Shown here piece by piece: positions 40,643 to 52,195 of a stretch of DNA of 64,000 nt. Positions within the stretch are counted from its first letter, which is position 1. Each line of letters begins with the position of its first letter. Location: the NCBI GenBank assembly GCA_026745465.1, contig JACYXH010000115.1:675001-739000 (forward strand), read 5' to 3'. The stretch comes from Lota lota. Taxonomy: Eukaryota; Chordata; Actinopteri; Gadiformes; Lotidae. The notes below the pieces were generated by a model that did not search any database, was not told where the DNA came from, and saw only the letters and a list, made by a program, of their open reading frames with translations. Position numbers and translations under genes: made by a program.

Positions 40643-40662
40643 CCCCCCCCCCCCCCCCCCCC
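40643..40662. repeat. Poly-C tract of 20
   Basis: Uninterrupted C run between AT-rich flanks. Confidence 0.9.
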
Positions 40663-40664
40663 TT

Positions 40665-41335
40665 CTCGAATATCAAACCTGTGAAATATACGAAAATTAC
40701 TGGATATGCACACCGCACATAAATACTGTAAATTCTTAGGTTCTGTGTTTGTTTCTGTGTTAGCTTAGTCGTTACACACCTGTGTGGCCCTGTACACGCG
40801 TCTAGACGTCACAGTTGGTCTGATGAACACAAGACACATGCATCTGAGCCATGGAGAGGAGTTGATGTCACAGTCAGACCCGACGTCTGGTCAGAAATAC
40901 CATGGCTGCTAAGTCAACCTCGCTGGCCTCGCTGTGGAATTGGCCGTTCCCAGATCAGAAGTGACATCCAGGTCATCAAACGTCGGCCGCAGTTACACAC
41001 ACAACCGAAAATCCCTCGTGTTTTTCGTTGTTTGTTTTATCATTCAGTGTGTTCCCTCACTTTCCTTGGTAGGGCGCCCTTGCAATCATTGACATGAAAG
41101 TGCATCACAGAATGGTTTCATAAACAGCATAATGCACCACTTTCTTTGCTCACATTATGTGTTAACACGTTGACGGCCAATTCTGCTTTGGCACAGCTCT
41201 TGAGCAAGGCATTCGGGTTCTACCACACTGACTAATATTGTCTGGAGATCCAGGCAGTTGGATTAAACATTCAATGCAACATAATGGAATGAAATAAAGT
41301 GAAACAGATAACAAGAGCAACAAGTTTCATCACTT
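40665..41335. other. Intergenic DNA, no gene seen
   Basis: Unique-looking sequence without supported features. Confidence 0.5.
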
Positions 41336-41337
41336 AT

Positions 41338-41382
41338 CCATCTATCTATCTATCTATCTATCTATCCATCTATCTATCTATC
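41338..41382. repeat. (TCTA)n tetranucleotide repeat
   Basis: About ten TCTA units with one TCCA variant. Confidence 0.93.
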
Positions 41383-41384
41383 AA

Positions 41385-42720
41385 CCTTTGTGCGTGCGTG
41401 TGTAACTGTGCGTTTGAACGTGCATGCACACAGAGCCGACAGGAAACAGAAAGTGTGCAAAACTAGGACAGTAGGGTTTCGTGTGCATCGTAACCTTAGT
41501 TCAGGATCACATATCTCAGCTGAGATGTCCTGTTTTCATGGCTGCTTGTCACAGTGTGTGCCACCCTAACCCCAAAACATGCGTTTCTCCACATGGTTTT
41601 GCAAACACAAGTGACACAACATTTCTGGGCCTACATGTCATGTGTGACACTACAAAAGTATGTCTGGTGATGTCGTGAAAGTGGGAGAATTGCTCTGGAA
41701 ACGGGAAGCGTGTTGTTGACTCTGACTGTGATTTTAATGGTGTATCAAACAGACTTGATGATTAAGATCGTTAGGCAGAAAAAACACCAAAATGGTTGTA
41801 TGATTTTAATGTTAAAGAATATAGTCATTGTAAACACTGCATAACATTTCCCACTTCAGTTACTCTTGGAAAACTGTACTTATATGAATATTAATTAATA
41901 ACAAATATTATAAACCCAAATAATGTATAGTCAGTGAATGCACATGTTAAATAGTATGCAAAGCAAACAAAATTTTGTAATAATAGTAATATCGTCATTC
42001 GTTATTTTACAATCTAAACTGCTCGTCCGAAATCAAATCAAATCAAATTCCACCTGCGGTGTGTCCCGCCCTGCATTACATAACCTTATTTGGATTTACT
42101 ACAAAGTTCGCTACACTCTGAATGAGAGTTCATGTCTTAAAAAAATAAAAAGCCAAACACAGACATGAACACGCGAGAGAAAAAAAAAGCCTAGATGAAC
42201 ATCCAAACACACAAACACACAGAACCAAAGAAAAGACAACAACGGCGAGAAAACCCATATTGCATCAGACCCTGGCACACAATCCACCAAATACTCGTAT
42301 GAACATGTGTCTCGTCTAGTACGGCGCCTCTTATGTTCAACCGTCGCATTGGCATGCATTTGTCTCGTCTGTGCACGTGTGAACTGTTGCACACCCACAT
42401 CCACTCGTTCACTCAGTGTCACACCACCACTGTACCCCGCTACCACCAGCCTACCGCTGGCACATGCCATAGCCGTTAGAGCCTGACTGGCTTGTGCAAA
42501 AAGCATTAACAACGGCCCGGCCTAATAAAAAGGTATTTATAGGCCCTCGCGGCCTTGTAGTTTGTCTTTGCGCAAACCCCAGAGAAGAAATGAAGACGCT
42601 GTGCCCTGCCATAGACAACACATACGCATGCTGTTAGCACCTCCACCACTCCACCCCCACCCCCACCCGAGCCTGGATGCTCAAGCACAGCAGAGCTTCC
42701 TGATGCAACCCAGTGTCTTT
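41385..42720. other. Intergenic DNA, no gene seen
   Basis: AT-rich to 42180, then mixed. A short (AATCA)n lies at 42030-42048. The minus-strand frame 42111-42512 (133 codons) has no recognisable domain. Confidence 0.5.

Positions 42721-42727
<7 letters not shown>

Positions 42728-42802
<75 letters not shown>
42728..42802. repeat. (CT)37 microsatellite
   Basis: Pure 75-bp CT array preceded by C8. The opposite strand gives an Arg/Glu frame that is an artefact. Confidence 0.96.
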
Positions 42803-42804
<2 letters not shown>

Positions 42805-43900
42805 GACCACATGAAAGCTGAAATACGTATTAAAAAACATTAAGCGGATAACTATTTTGCGGTTAGGATGGAGCAGAATAGGTGCCCTCAACACACACAC
42901 AAAAATTGTGATGTAATGTCGGGAGAAATGTGTAACGTTGTTAAAATACATTTAAAAAAAAAGAAAAGGAGAAGAAGAAGACAATTTAGGGACACCACAC
43001 TTGCGACATGGTGAAAGAACGGGCCCCCATATCTTGTTAAAATAGAAATATAGAAATGAGCGAAGGGAAAAGAAGCAAAATGTTCTGGTGGACATGATAG
43101 CTTGAAGAAAAACACTGGACACGATGATCACGTCAGATTCGATTTGTATCAACCGAGAGTGACTTTCGAGAGGCGCTACTCTGGATATGATCTTGGCGTT
43201 CATGAAGCCATCTTTCATGTTATTCTGTCTGTCTACATGAACCCCATAGCGAGAGAGAGAGAGAGTAAGTACGTGTCAGTAGGATTGTCCAGTTGCGCTC
43301 ACTTTAAAAGGGATGAAAAACCCCACTCTTAGTTCATATAGGAATGGCTCGATGTGGAGGAGGCCATCGCTACTTCCGCCTCTCAAAGTGAGTGAAATGA
43401 AAGCCTTTCCCTCCTGCTGTGAACCGCTGGCCTGCTCTCCCTCACCACGACCACCCACGCTCCCCACTGTTGCAAAGGGGTCTCCAAATGATTTTTTTTT
43501 CTTGTAGTGTAGGATGATGTGTAAATGTAATGTACAGCTAGGACCAGGTCAGGAGGTGAGGCTATTGATCTGTGGGAACATTTACATGGCGGTTACACTT
43601 CTGGATACCGCACACAGTGTAGTCATCCAAGTTCCATGGGTTGTTACGAGTGATAAATGTACTCCTGTTAATGTGTATGTGTCTGGGAAATGGTATATGA
43701 CAGCTGCTCACAATCACTATGTTATTTGTGGGTGATACACTCACATCCCATATCACAGGGAAACACATTGAGTCCAGAGAGAGCAGGGGAATATCATTCC
43801 TAATAAATGTTGCACGCCCAGGTGACTGCTGTGTTGGGCAGACCGTTAGCGCAAATGTTTGTTGTCAAGTAAAATGTCAGAAGTTGGGTCTTTGAATATG
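42805..43900. other. Intergenic DNA, no gene seen
   Basis: Mixed composition with a short (GA)n at 43249-43264. The frame 43514-43735 (73 codons, plus) is unrecognised. Confidence 0.5.
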
Positions 43901-43904
43901 CTTC

Positions 43905-44085
43905 TCATTTAGCAGACACTTTTTTCCAAAGCATCAGCTCATTTTACATTCATGTCATTTAGGGGCCGGTAGGTGGTTAGGGCATACATATTGGTCAAGG
44001 ATGCAGACATTGGGGATTGAACCTTCTACCTTTCCACTGGGACTCGAACCCCCCCCCCCCCCCCCAGCCGCTACACTATACAGCA
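43905..44085 (-). mobile_element. tRNA-derived SINE
   Basis: Read on the minus strand, a pol III A-box-like segment (TAGTGTAGCGGCT, about 44066-44078) is followed by a B box (GGTTCGAGTCC, 44040-44050). The tail is GCTTTGGAAAAAAGTGTCTG followed by CTAAATGA, near 43912-43938. This head-body-tail order and the tail match tRNA-derived SINEs widespread in teleosts. A run of about 17 C (plus strand) has expanded between A and B boxes, so promoter spacing is altered. Confidence 0.7.
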
Positions 44086-44089
44086 TCAA

Positions 44090-44690
44090 TTCTTTCCCAA
44101 AGACATATCATCTTCTCAAAACGTGCTCCCACCCCCATCTCTTCTCTACTAACTTATCCATCCTTCATCCAGTGCATCTGAAAGAATAAGGAGTGGACTC
44201 AGTGTATATTTGAGCTCAAGAGTGTTCACCAGCGTGAACAAATATTGCAAACATCATTTGGGCGCCACGTCGACAACTACGTGTCTGAAACTAAAGACGC
44301 TGCGGTGTGAAACAAGAGTGCCAGAGGGAGAATAGGGGCGCATGAGTCACGTCCGAAGACTTCGCGTCGATTTTTTGTTTTAGGAACATTTGCTTTTAAT
44401 TGTCGCTTTTAAAAGACCCATCTGTTTGTGTGTCTTGAGGGACCGTTCCATGCGGTCGTATGAAAGACACGGTCAAACAACAAGGCGCTGGGCATTACAG
44501 TTGGGTTGGGGGGCAGGAGCGGCGTTTACAAATATCTCCAGTAGGTGAAGAGTAAACATCAAGGGATGTATATGACAGTGACAGTGTATATGTGGTTAAA
44601 ACATCGCCTAACTTCTTCTGCATAGTGAACACTGTTGAAACGCCCCTTACCTGCAATGCTGACTGACCATAACATGCCACTAAAGCACAC
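44090..44690. other. Intergenic DNA, no gene seen
   Basis: Unique-looking sequence, nothing supportable. Confidence 0.5.
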
Positions 44691-44693
44691 ATG

Positions 44694-44698
<5 letters not shown>

Positions 44699-44771
<73 letters not shown>
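44699..44771. repeat. (CA)36 microsatellite
   Basis: Pure CA array of about 73 bp, preceded by CATGCACGCA. Confidence 0.96.
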
Positions 44772-44774
44772 AGA

Positions 44775-46205
44775 CAGACAGAAGGATAGATAGATAAATA
44801 TATGTATTTAGAATAATTTGTCATGCCATCCAGGTACAATATGACTGATGATACGTGGGCGTCGAAAAAAAGATCCAGTGCGCTTTTTACTGTAAGGCTT
44901 ATTACTGTAAGACTTTCGAAACAGCAAACACTGCCACTCTGTGTTGCTAGACCAACGGTGCTATCTTAGAACGCCACCTATGTGTTCCAGCATCCAACTA
45001 CTGCACGACCACGTTGCAATCAAATTAGATAAATAAGACTTTATAAAAACGAAGTACGTGTTTTTTTTTTCGAATATCAGTTCCAGTTATTGCGTCTTAA
45101 ACACACGCGCACGAACGCAAGCAACCACGCACGCAAGCACACACACACACATATAACACGTGCAATTTCAGTCCACTGTGCACACTTGCTCTCCGGAGGA
45201 ACGCGCGTCACGCTGCAGTGAAAGTGTCAGTGGTAGCAGCAGGTTGGATAATGCTTTTAATTACACAAAGCCATGTTTCTAGTATCCCCCCCACCCCCCT
45301 CACCTCATCAAGGGTAAAATTGTTTAAGGTGTGAAATTCCCTCCGCCGTGGGGCAAAGGTACTGGCGCATTCATTTAGGGATTATAGCTTATGTGTCCAG
45401 CAAAGAAGCTCTAATGTATAAACATATGGAGTTATTGGGAATGTGATTACGCTGAACATAACGTTAAACATATAGCCTACATTATGATATAATGGCCGAT
45501 AAGGGCATTGTGCTGCTGGAGATATCTCGGTCCAAAATCTCTGATTACACCATTTAATCAGGGGCCAGTTCCTCATCACTTCCCATGTGAGCGTGTGCGC
45601 CTTTTTAGCAAAAGCGTGCATTGTACACCAGTGATGGGTTTGGTTGGACTATTCAAATCTATTTTTAATTATATACTTGTGGCAGAAACTATCTATACCG
45701 GACTATGGGTCTTGCTTTCCAGATATAAATTCTGCGCAAAAAAGTACTCACACACTAATGGGTCAAATTGGACATGATGGATGTTCGACTGGGGGTCGGA
45801 AGTATAATCATAAATATAAAATTGGATATCATGGAAATTGCCTTCGCAGAAAAGGCGGGAGAGCGCAAAGCCTGGCCTCGTATCACGAACAGACGGAGCT
45901 CTTTTTACGGAATGATTTAAACGCCACGACCCCAGTTTCTTACTCTCTGACATCTTCGCTTGGCATCTTAGAAAGTGGATGCCTTTCTTTGTCAATATTT
46001 TTCTTAAAATCTTTTAACAAAAAAAAAACCACAGGGCGTTGGATTCAACCCTCTGTCAGGGGTTCTCTTTCATGTCTTGAGAGGTCCAAAGGAGAAGAAG
46101 GACTGGCTATATTTTGATAGCCTGTATCACATTTCACCGAAAACCCCACATTGACAAGCACTTGTATCATTTAATTAATCACTTACATGACGTGCTCGGA
46201 CGCAG
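44775..46205. other. Upstream region of the natriuretic peptide gene
   Basis: No coding region is supported. Small T10 and CACG/CGCA patches lie at 45060-45150. A TAAT palindrome (CTGATTA, 7 bases, TAATCAG; 45541-45561) could bind paired homeodomain factors. A plus-strand frame at 45644-46117 (157 codons) ends about 200 bases before the TATA box; I do not recognise the protein and see no splice or promoter context. Confidence 0.45.
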
Positions 46206-46210
46206 GTAAA

Positions 46211-46242
<32 letters not shown>
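46211..46242. repeat. Poly-G tract of 32 next to the promoter
   Basis: Uninterrupted G run ending 52 bases before the CRE and about 70 before the TATA box. Potential G-quadruplex on the coding strand, and a potential length-variable promoter element. Confidence 0.9.
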
Positions 46243-46243
<1 letters not shown>

Positions 46244-46294
46244 GTGGATTTGGCAGGGTACCACGAGGAGGCAGGGCCATTACGCAGGTTATCG

Positions 46295-46302
46295 TGACGT
46301 CA
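46295..46302 (+). promoter_or_regulatory. Palindromic cAMP response element
   Basis: Perfect TGACGTCA, the full CREB/ATF site, ten bases before the TATA box. The position strongly suggests cAMP or stress-kinase control of the downstream gene. This is inferred from the motif only. Confidence 0.75.
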
Positions 46303-46312
46303 TCAGACCGGC

Positions 46313-46318
46313 TATAAA
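46313..46318 (+). promoter_or_regulatory. TATA box of the natriuretic peptide gene
   Basis: GGCTATAAAGC at the expected place for a start of transcription at about 46340-46347, giving a 5' UTR near 155-160 nt before the ATG. No other TATA is as well placed. Confidence 0.8.
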
Positions 46319-46501
46319 GCGCTTGAGTAGTAATTCAAATTTAGAGTAACACTGGGAGCTTTGGAGTAAAGGACGGACTGAGCGCACACAACTCCACTGG
46401 CTGACTTAAGTGATACTATCCCGACCCTTTCGCCCAAAAACTTCGCAACAGAGGATTGCCCCTTATAGCTCTTTATATTCAAACTCTATCCCTCTCTCAA
46501 C

Positions 46502-46594
46502 ATGAACTTGTTGCATTTGGTGGCTTGTGGACTTGTTATCACCCTACTTTCAGTAAGGACGGGGGCGAAACCCATAACTCAGGCGCAACAAAAG
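46502..46594 (+). CDS. nppc: C-type natriuretic peptide precursor, coding exon 1
   Basis: First 31 codons of a 121-residue preprohormone, from the ATG at 46502 to the AAG before a canonical GTAAGT donor (46595). The start MNLLHLVACG followed by LVITLLSVRTGA is a typical signal peptide: short N-region, Leu/Val/Ile core, and a likely cut after Ala22, leaving KPITQAQQK as the start of the propeptide. The matching human gene has the same layout of signal peptide and short pro-segment in exon 1. The hormone is secreted and acts through the membrane guanylate cyclase NPR-B (NPR2), raising cGMP. The intron (46595-47644, 1050 bp) is phase 0, so the exon joins cleanly to exon 2. TATA box and CRE lie about 180-200 bases upstream. 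Identification is very secure; the subtype among the four fish CNPs is less so. Confidence 0.95.
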
Positions 46595-47644
46595 GTAAGT
46601 CCTTGATATAGCCAACCTGCCGCTACAGTGACCAATTATTACCGATTGCAGGAATTTCGTTTGTTAGGCGACTTGATTTGTGTGCTTTCTGTTATCTCAA
46701 GTAATAAACTCCATAGATTAATTAATTCGCCTACTCAAATTCTATGAGTTTAGAGTTTAGCTTCTCTATCCATGCCACAAGTGAATTAGAAAAGGAAACC
46801 GATTCGATGGATTGGACATAGATCACAAACTATTGCACCACTGGTGTGCCATAATACTCGCGTTTTACAATAAGCTGTAGTAGAAACAGGTCTTTCTGGA
46901 TCAGTTGAGACGCTCAGCGCTCAAGGGCACCCTTAACGGAGATGCAGTCTCACCAACGGCTACATGATGCGCCACACAACCAAATAAACAATTAATTGAA
47001 TAATTGGGCAACATTTTTCCAGCAACTCTGCAGATATTTGCTGTTGGGTATGTTTTTTGAGCAGTGCGTTTCCTTGCGTAAAATGTCATTACGCATGGAG
47101 ATCGTGCACACATTAATGTCTCTCGTAATGTTGTTATTATGAAGATGTAAATTATGGTGATTGGAAATCTTCCGAATTTCATATCTAACTTTGTTTTTGC
47201 GCTTTTAACGATTGTCCGAATGTGTTAACTGCTACAGATGGCTGCATGGTGTTAATCTAAAAACAAACTAGCCATCGAAAGACGTGTGGGGGATTTAATA
47301 ATCATGATATTTTATTTCTGTAAATGCAAGTCCAGACCATTTAGATTGCATGTACCATTCACGGTCGTTAAATTCAATAAAATAAAACAAGACAGTCCTA
47401 TTTACATAATAGACATAGTATACGCAATCACAATGCATATATGATAAACCCATTTCCATTGATAAATACAGGTTTCAAATAGGCTATAATGAAATAATGA
47501 ACGCTGCGCAAACCTCCTCCACTCATTCAAGCAGGTTGTGAACTGCCTGAATCCATTCATCGGTTGATACCTATGCTGAATGATGCTACTCTTGCGGATA
47601 GATATAGGACGGTATATGTATTCATTTATTCATCTCTGTGGCAG
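46595..47644 (+). other. Intron 1 of nppc
   Basis: Starts GTAAGT and ends with a pyrimidine/T-rich stretch and GCAG before exon 2. The 1050-bp interior is AT-rich with no repeat array. The upstream 81 bases of the open frame that runs into exon 2 (47564-47644) are intronic and should not be annotated as protein. Confidence 0.9.
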
Positions 47645-47917
47645 AGTCTAAAAAATTTACTGGGCGAGGAGCTGGCGGAGTTTTTGGAATCGGAGGAGCG
47701 GGAGAGGAGACTGGAGAACGTGCGCTCTCGGTTACGCTTACTTCGAGACCTGCGCATGGACACTCGCGCCAGAGGGATGTGGGCGCGCCTCCTGAACGAC
47801 CAGCCCCCCCCAAGAAGACACAAGTCGGGCACCAAGAAAGCGGGTTCCACGGCCCGGAGTGGCTGCTTCGGACACAAGATAGACAGGATAGGCACCATCA
47901 GCGGCATGGGTTGCTAG
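47645..47917 (+). CDS. nppc: C-type natriuretic peptide precursor, exon 2 with mature hormone
   Basis: Codons 32-121 plus TAG. The propeptide opens [18 protein letters not shown], then an Arg/Leu-rich helix. RLLR (residues 62-65) is a furin-type site whose cut would release a 56-residue form, the counterpart of mammalian CNP-53. A further Lys-Lys at 95-96 would release a 25-residue form. The hormone ring is the last 17 residues, Cys105 to Cys121: [17 protein letters not shown], with the family core CFGxKxDRIG. There is no tail after the second Cys, the defining feature of C-type peptides. Relative to the usual ring (CFGLKLDRIGSMSGLGC) it has His, Ile, Thr, Ile and Met replacements. I recall the His and GTISGMGC version from fish CNP-4, the proposed counterpart of mammalian CNP. 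The exon runs on to a GTAAGT donor at 47941, 23 bases after the stop. Confidence 0.95.
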   Translation, partial: SLKNLLGEELAEFLESEERERRLENVRSRLRLLRDLRMDTRARGMWARLLNDQPPPRRHKSGTKKAGSTARSGCFGHKIDRIGTISGMGC

Positions 47918-47940
47918 AGGTGGAGCAGAAGATAGTGTTT

Positions 47941-48936
<996 letters not shown>

Positions 48937-49446
48937 AACTCTAGACGATGGGTTGGAACAATGTGGACTCCGTTTATTCTCACCTGAGGGGGGGAAAAAA
49001 TGATCTTCAAGAGACGACGGATATTTGGTACGAAAACGCCATGACCAGCATAAACGAGGACTGAGAAGACAGTGCTACTATCCTGCATATATCTATAAAT
49101 ATATAAAAATATATATATGTTACACATACACAACCAGCTCATACACGAAGAAAATAACCATATGAGACAACAGACAACGGTGTAAAAAAAAACTAAACTA
49201 CAAACCGCAAAGCTGTATATTGTTGCTGCTGTACATTCATGTACTTCTTCCCTCCCCACACATGCATAAATGTATTTATGTTAAAAAAAACTATTTATAT
49301 GTTTATAAAAAGAGATATTTATAATATGTTTTATTTATGTAACATTTTGAAAATGGATGCAAACTGCAGGTCAATTCTGTTTGTACCTTGTTTCCCTTTG
49401 TCTCAAATAGTTGTAAATGTTTTCAAAATGATAAAAGAACATTCCA
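48937..49446 (+). other. Predicted last, noncoding exon of nppc
   Basis: Begins after the CCCAG acceptor and carries the rest of the 3' UTR. The 3' end is uncertain: there is no perfect AATAAA near 49440; the closest candidates are ATAAAA at about 49431 and ATTAAA at 49674. The exon is AU-rich and includes the ATTTA cluster listed separately. Confidence 0.55.
49274..49337 (+). promoter_or_regulatory. AU-rich element in the nppc 3' UTR
   Basis: Four ATTTA pentamers at 49274, 49293, 49317 and 49333, in a stretch that is nearly all A and T. Such clusters usually mark mRNAs with regulated, fast turnover, which suits a locally acting peptide hormone. Confidence 0.6.
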
Positions 49447-50038
49447 TGTGCACTTAAAAGTGTCCTTTTAACTTTTTGCTATCATTACAACATTTTAGTT
49501 GCTGTATTCTAGCAGAAGGCATGCATTATCTGGTAAATGTATTGTAAATCATCTGTGCAGGTCTAACAAGCTATTTGGGATAGCAAGGTGTTCAAAACGG
49601 TCAAATCCACTTTGAAAATGTGACAACATTATTAGTATACCTTACAAACAAGTAACTATTCATTTTATAGGAGATTAAAGGGTATTTAAAGTAGTTAAGT
49701 ACAAAAGCCAGACTTTATCAGGTTTGGATCTGGTACGTTACCAACACCTATAAAATCTAAATTGCTCTGCAGAATCCCTTTCCCACATGTATTTGATGAG
49801 TGAAACGAACTAGGATGTGAGGCTAAAATTAAGTAGACCTATAATAGCTAATTACTTGGAGTAGACCTACGGTACAAACAGTCAACAACAAATCAGTTAT
49901 GTGGCAGCCATGGCCTTCAAGCCATATTGTTTAATTGATAAAGACAACTGAAAATAAGGTATTGCTTTACTTCAGACAAATCACAAGTTGTATTGAGTGG
50001 AAATTAATAAACAGAATGCATTGAGAAAATGCTTTTTA

Positions 50039-50056
50039 CCACTAGAGGGCAGCACC
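50039..50056 (+). promoter_or_regulatory. CTCF-like binding motif
   Basis: CCACTAGAGGGCAGCACC fits the core consensus CCASYAGRKGGCRS at every position. About 600 bases beyond the predicted end of nppc, a plausible insulator position. Binding is inferred. Confidence 0.55.
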
Positions 50057-51703
50057 ATGCTGAGACAAACAAGTGCCGACTAGAGACACCTGTTATACCC
50101 CTAAACAGTCTATACTACACTTCCAATTGTGTTTCGGGAGCAGTGATTAGTGTGTACAACCATCCGTGGTGGTCAATATTATTGTTATTTTTTTAATGTT
50201 TACAGTTGGCAACCAATGACAAATGTATCCATTAGATGCTTTGCTGTAAAACTGTTTGGATCTGTGGCTCACATGGTCAATTTCTACACCATAACTGAAT
50301 CCACATTGGAAACTCCCATTGTAGGCCTGTTGCGGCATTGCCAAAAGCTAAATGAGTAACGCTCTGCTACCCTGCAAGTAACAATGTTGTCAGGAGTGAG
50401 CTCTTGGTACTACAGCGCTGTAGCATGGAGTATAATTCATGAGTAGATTAGCATTGCCCGTCCCAAATATCTGCCCCAGGTTTAACAAAACTTTTTGTTT
50501 TACTATGAAACTCTTTGTGTCCATGGATGTCTTCTACGTTTTGGACAACGTGCCGGGAAGTTGATTTTCTTAAGGCCAAATATTACCAAAATGCAGAAAT
50601 GTCTCCACCTTCAGGCAAGTATGTGACCCTCTGCCATTTATAAACGGGCAAATGAGGAAAACAGCAGTAGCAATAAAAAAATGTTTCATCAATGAGCAAG
50701 ACAGCAGTAGAATCACTTTTTTTTCAACGTTCCACTACACATGCTTGAATGTCATGTTTTAACACAAAACGGACAAATGTATCCATATCCAATAGACGAA
50801 TAATATTTTAAAGATATTATCACCTATGCCCTTGTTTCCAGGGCACGTTAAAGCATTATTTATTCATCATAAACATTTACCTTTATATGAGTTATTTGAA
50901 GAGACAAAGTGCTGAAAACTGAGAATACACAACCAAACGCAAAATAAACAAATAATATTTCCAAACTAAACAAAATGATTAATGAACAGTCTTGTTGATG
51001 TCCATGCAACTATGCTCAGAAACAGTTGAAAACCTCAAAAACAATGTCACTGGCTGACATTTTCTCTGACGTTTTTACATGACCTGGATTGGTTATTGGT
51101 TATTAAATGTCAGACAGTGACTAAGAATACAATAGTTTTATCCTGAATAAAGCCAAGGCCATCTCTTCTAGGTTTCAAAAAGCGACAGTGTGGAATAGAT
51201 CAAACTCAGGTGTAACAAGGTGGCTGTCTAATTTAGTTCAGTCGATTATCTCCAATGGTTATGATGTATATTTTATGTCACTAGGGCTATGTACATATAG
51301 GCCATTATACTGCTTTTGCCGTTCTGACAATTATGATATTTTGGCTTTCTGTTGAAGTTGCTTTCCAGCATTTGGACAAGAGCAAATAAAGCTAGTTTTA
51401 GAAGGGGTACTTTCTGATATGGTCTGCCAACTTTGTGCCTATCATCAGAGATTGTTGGGACTCGGAAAAGGTGGAGGAGTTACCAATTTTCTGAGGCGAC
51501 TATAGTGTCTTAAAGTACAGGCATTCAAACTCAGAGGAAGCTGAGATTGCTTCTAGAGATGTTACTGTACATCAAACAGAGGGTTATTCTACAAATTGGC
51601 CGGTCAAATGTACACAACTGTCTGCTGCTGAGAGAGTAAAAAGTACAACTTTCAGACACCTGAACCACTAGTTTACTACTGCTCTGCTGGAATAGGAATT
51701 AAA

Positions 51704-51803
51704 TCAACACCCCCACATCCGGACTAGAGATCCATATAAAACCCTGTTCAATCAACCCAGTGCCCCCACACCCTGACTAGAGAGCCATATGAAACCCTGT
51801 TGG
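51704..51803. repeat. 53-bp tandem duplication, two copies
   Basis: The segments beginning at CCCCCACA (51710 and 51763) repeat CTAGAGANCCATATNAAACCCTG-like sequence at a 53-base offset with a few substitutions. Confidence 0.75.
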
Positions 51804-51929
51804 TTTGCACACTGGCAAGATGGAGACATGGTCCGTAATTTTTGTCAATTTGTTAGGGCTCAGGTACATTATATTCAAACAATTTTCTGGCGAGACCTTA
51901 AAGAATTTTCGTAATAACACAGTGAACGG

Positions 51930-52195
51930 CATAAACAATCACTGAACGAATATTACCACACTAAAATACACACTTCTCGCTAGAAATTTTATCAAAACCC
52001 ATTTGAATGCAGAATCTATATTAAAATATTGCATTTTCCGCTGAGAAGGTCAGCCATCTTGCTTGTTTTTGCAGACAGAAACTTACATGATGTGGACGCA
52101 GGCCTATAGAAAAGAATAGGCCAAAAAAGCAGGCATCTCACAATTTTAGAGCCGTTATTGTGAAACTACTAAGTTTTCCAATGTGGACCAATATA
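51930..52195 (+). repeat. Unclassified interspersed repeat, left part (interrupted)
   Basis: Matches 62950-63235 collinearly: CTAGAAAT, TATCAAA, GCAGAATCTATAT or GCCGAATCTATAT, CAGCCATCTTG, GAATAGGCCAAAA and GGCATCTCA all appear in the same order. It is broken at 52195 by a Tc1 insertion and resumes at 53312. No open frame and no terminal motif I recognise. Confidence 0.8.

Larger units (their letters stand above)
49450..51925. other. Intergenic DNA downstream of nppc
   Basis: AT-rich with no gene seen. It contains a CTCF-like site at 50039-50056 and a two-copy 53-bp tandem repeat near 51704-51803. Confidence 0.5.

Noticed and set aside
45644..46117. 157-codon plus-strand frame upstream of nppc
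   Set aside because: No recognisable domain, no splice or promoter context, and it overlaps a competing minus-strand frame of 100 codons.
47564..47644. Extra N-terminal 27 residues of the hormone exon frame
   Set aside because: They are the end of intron 1, followed by a good GCAG acceptor; the true start with signal peptide is in exon 1.
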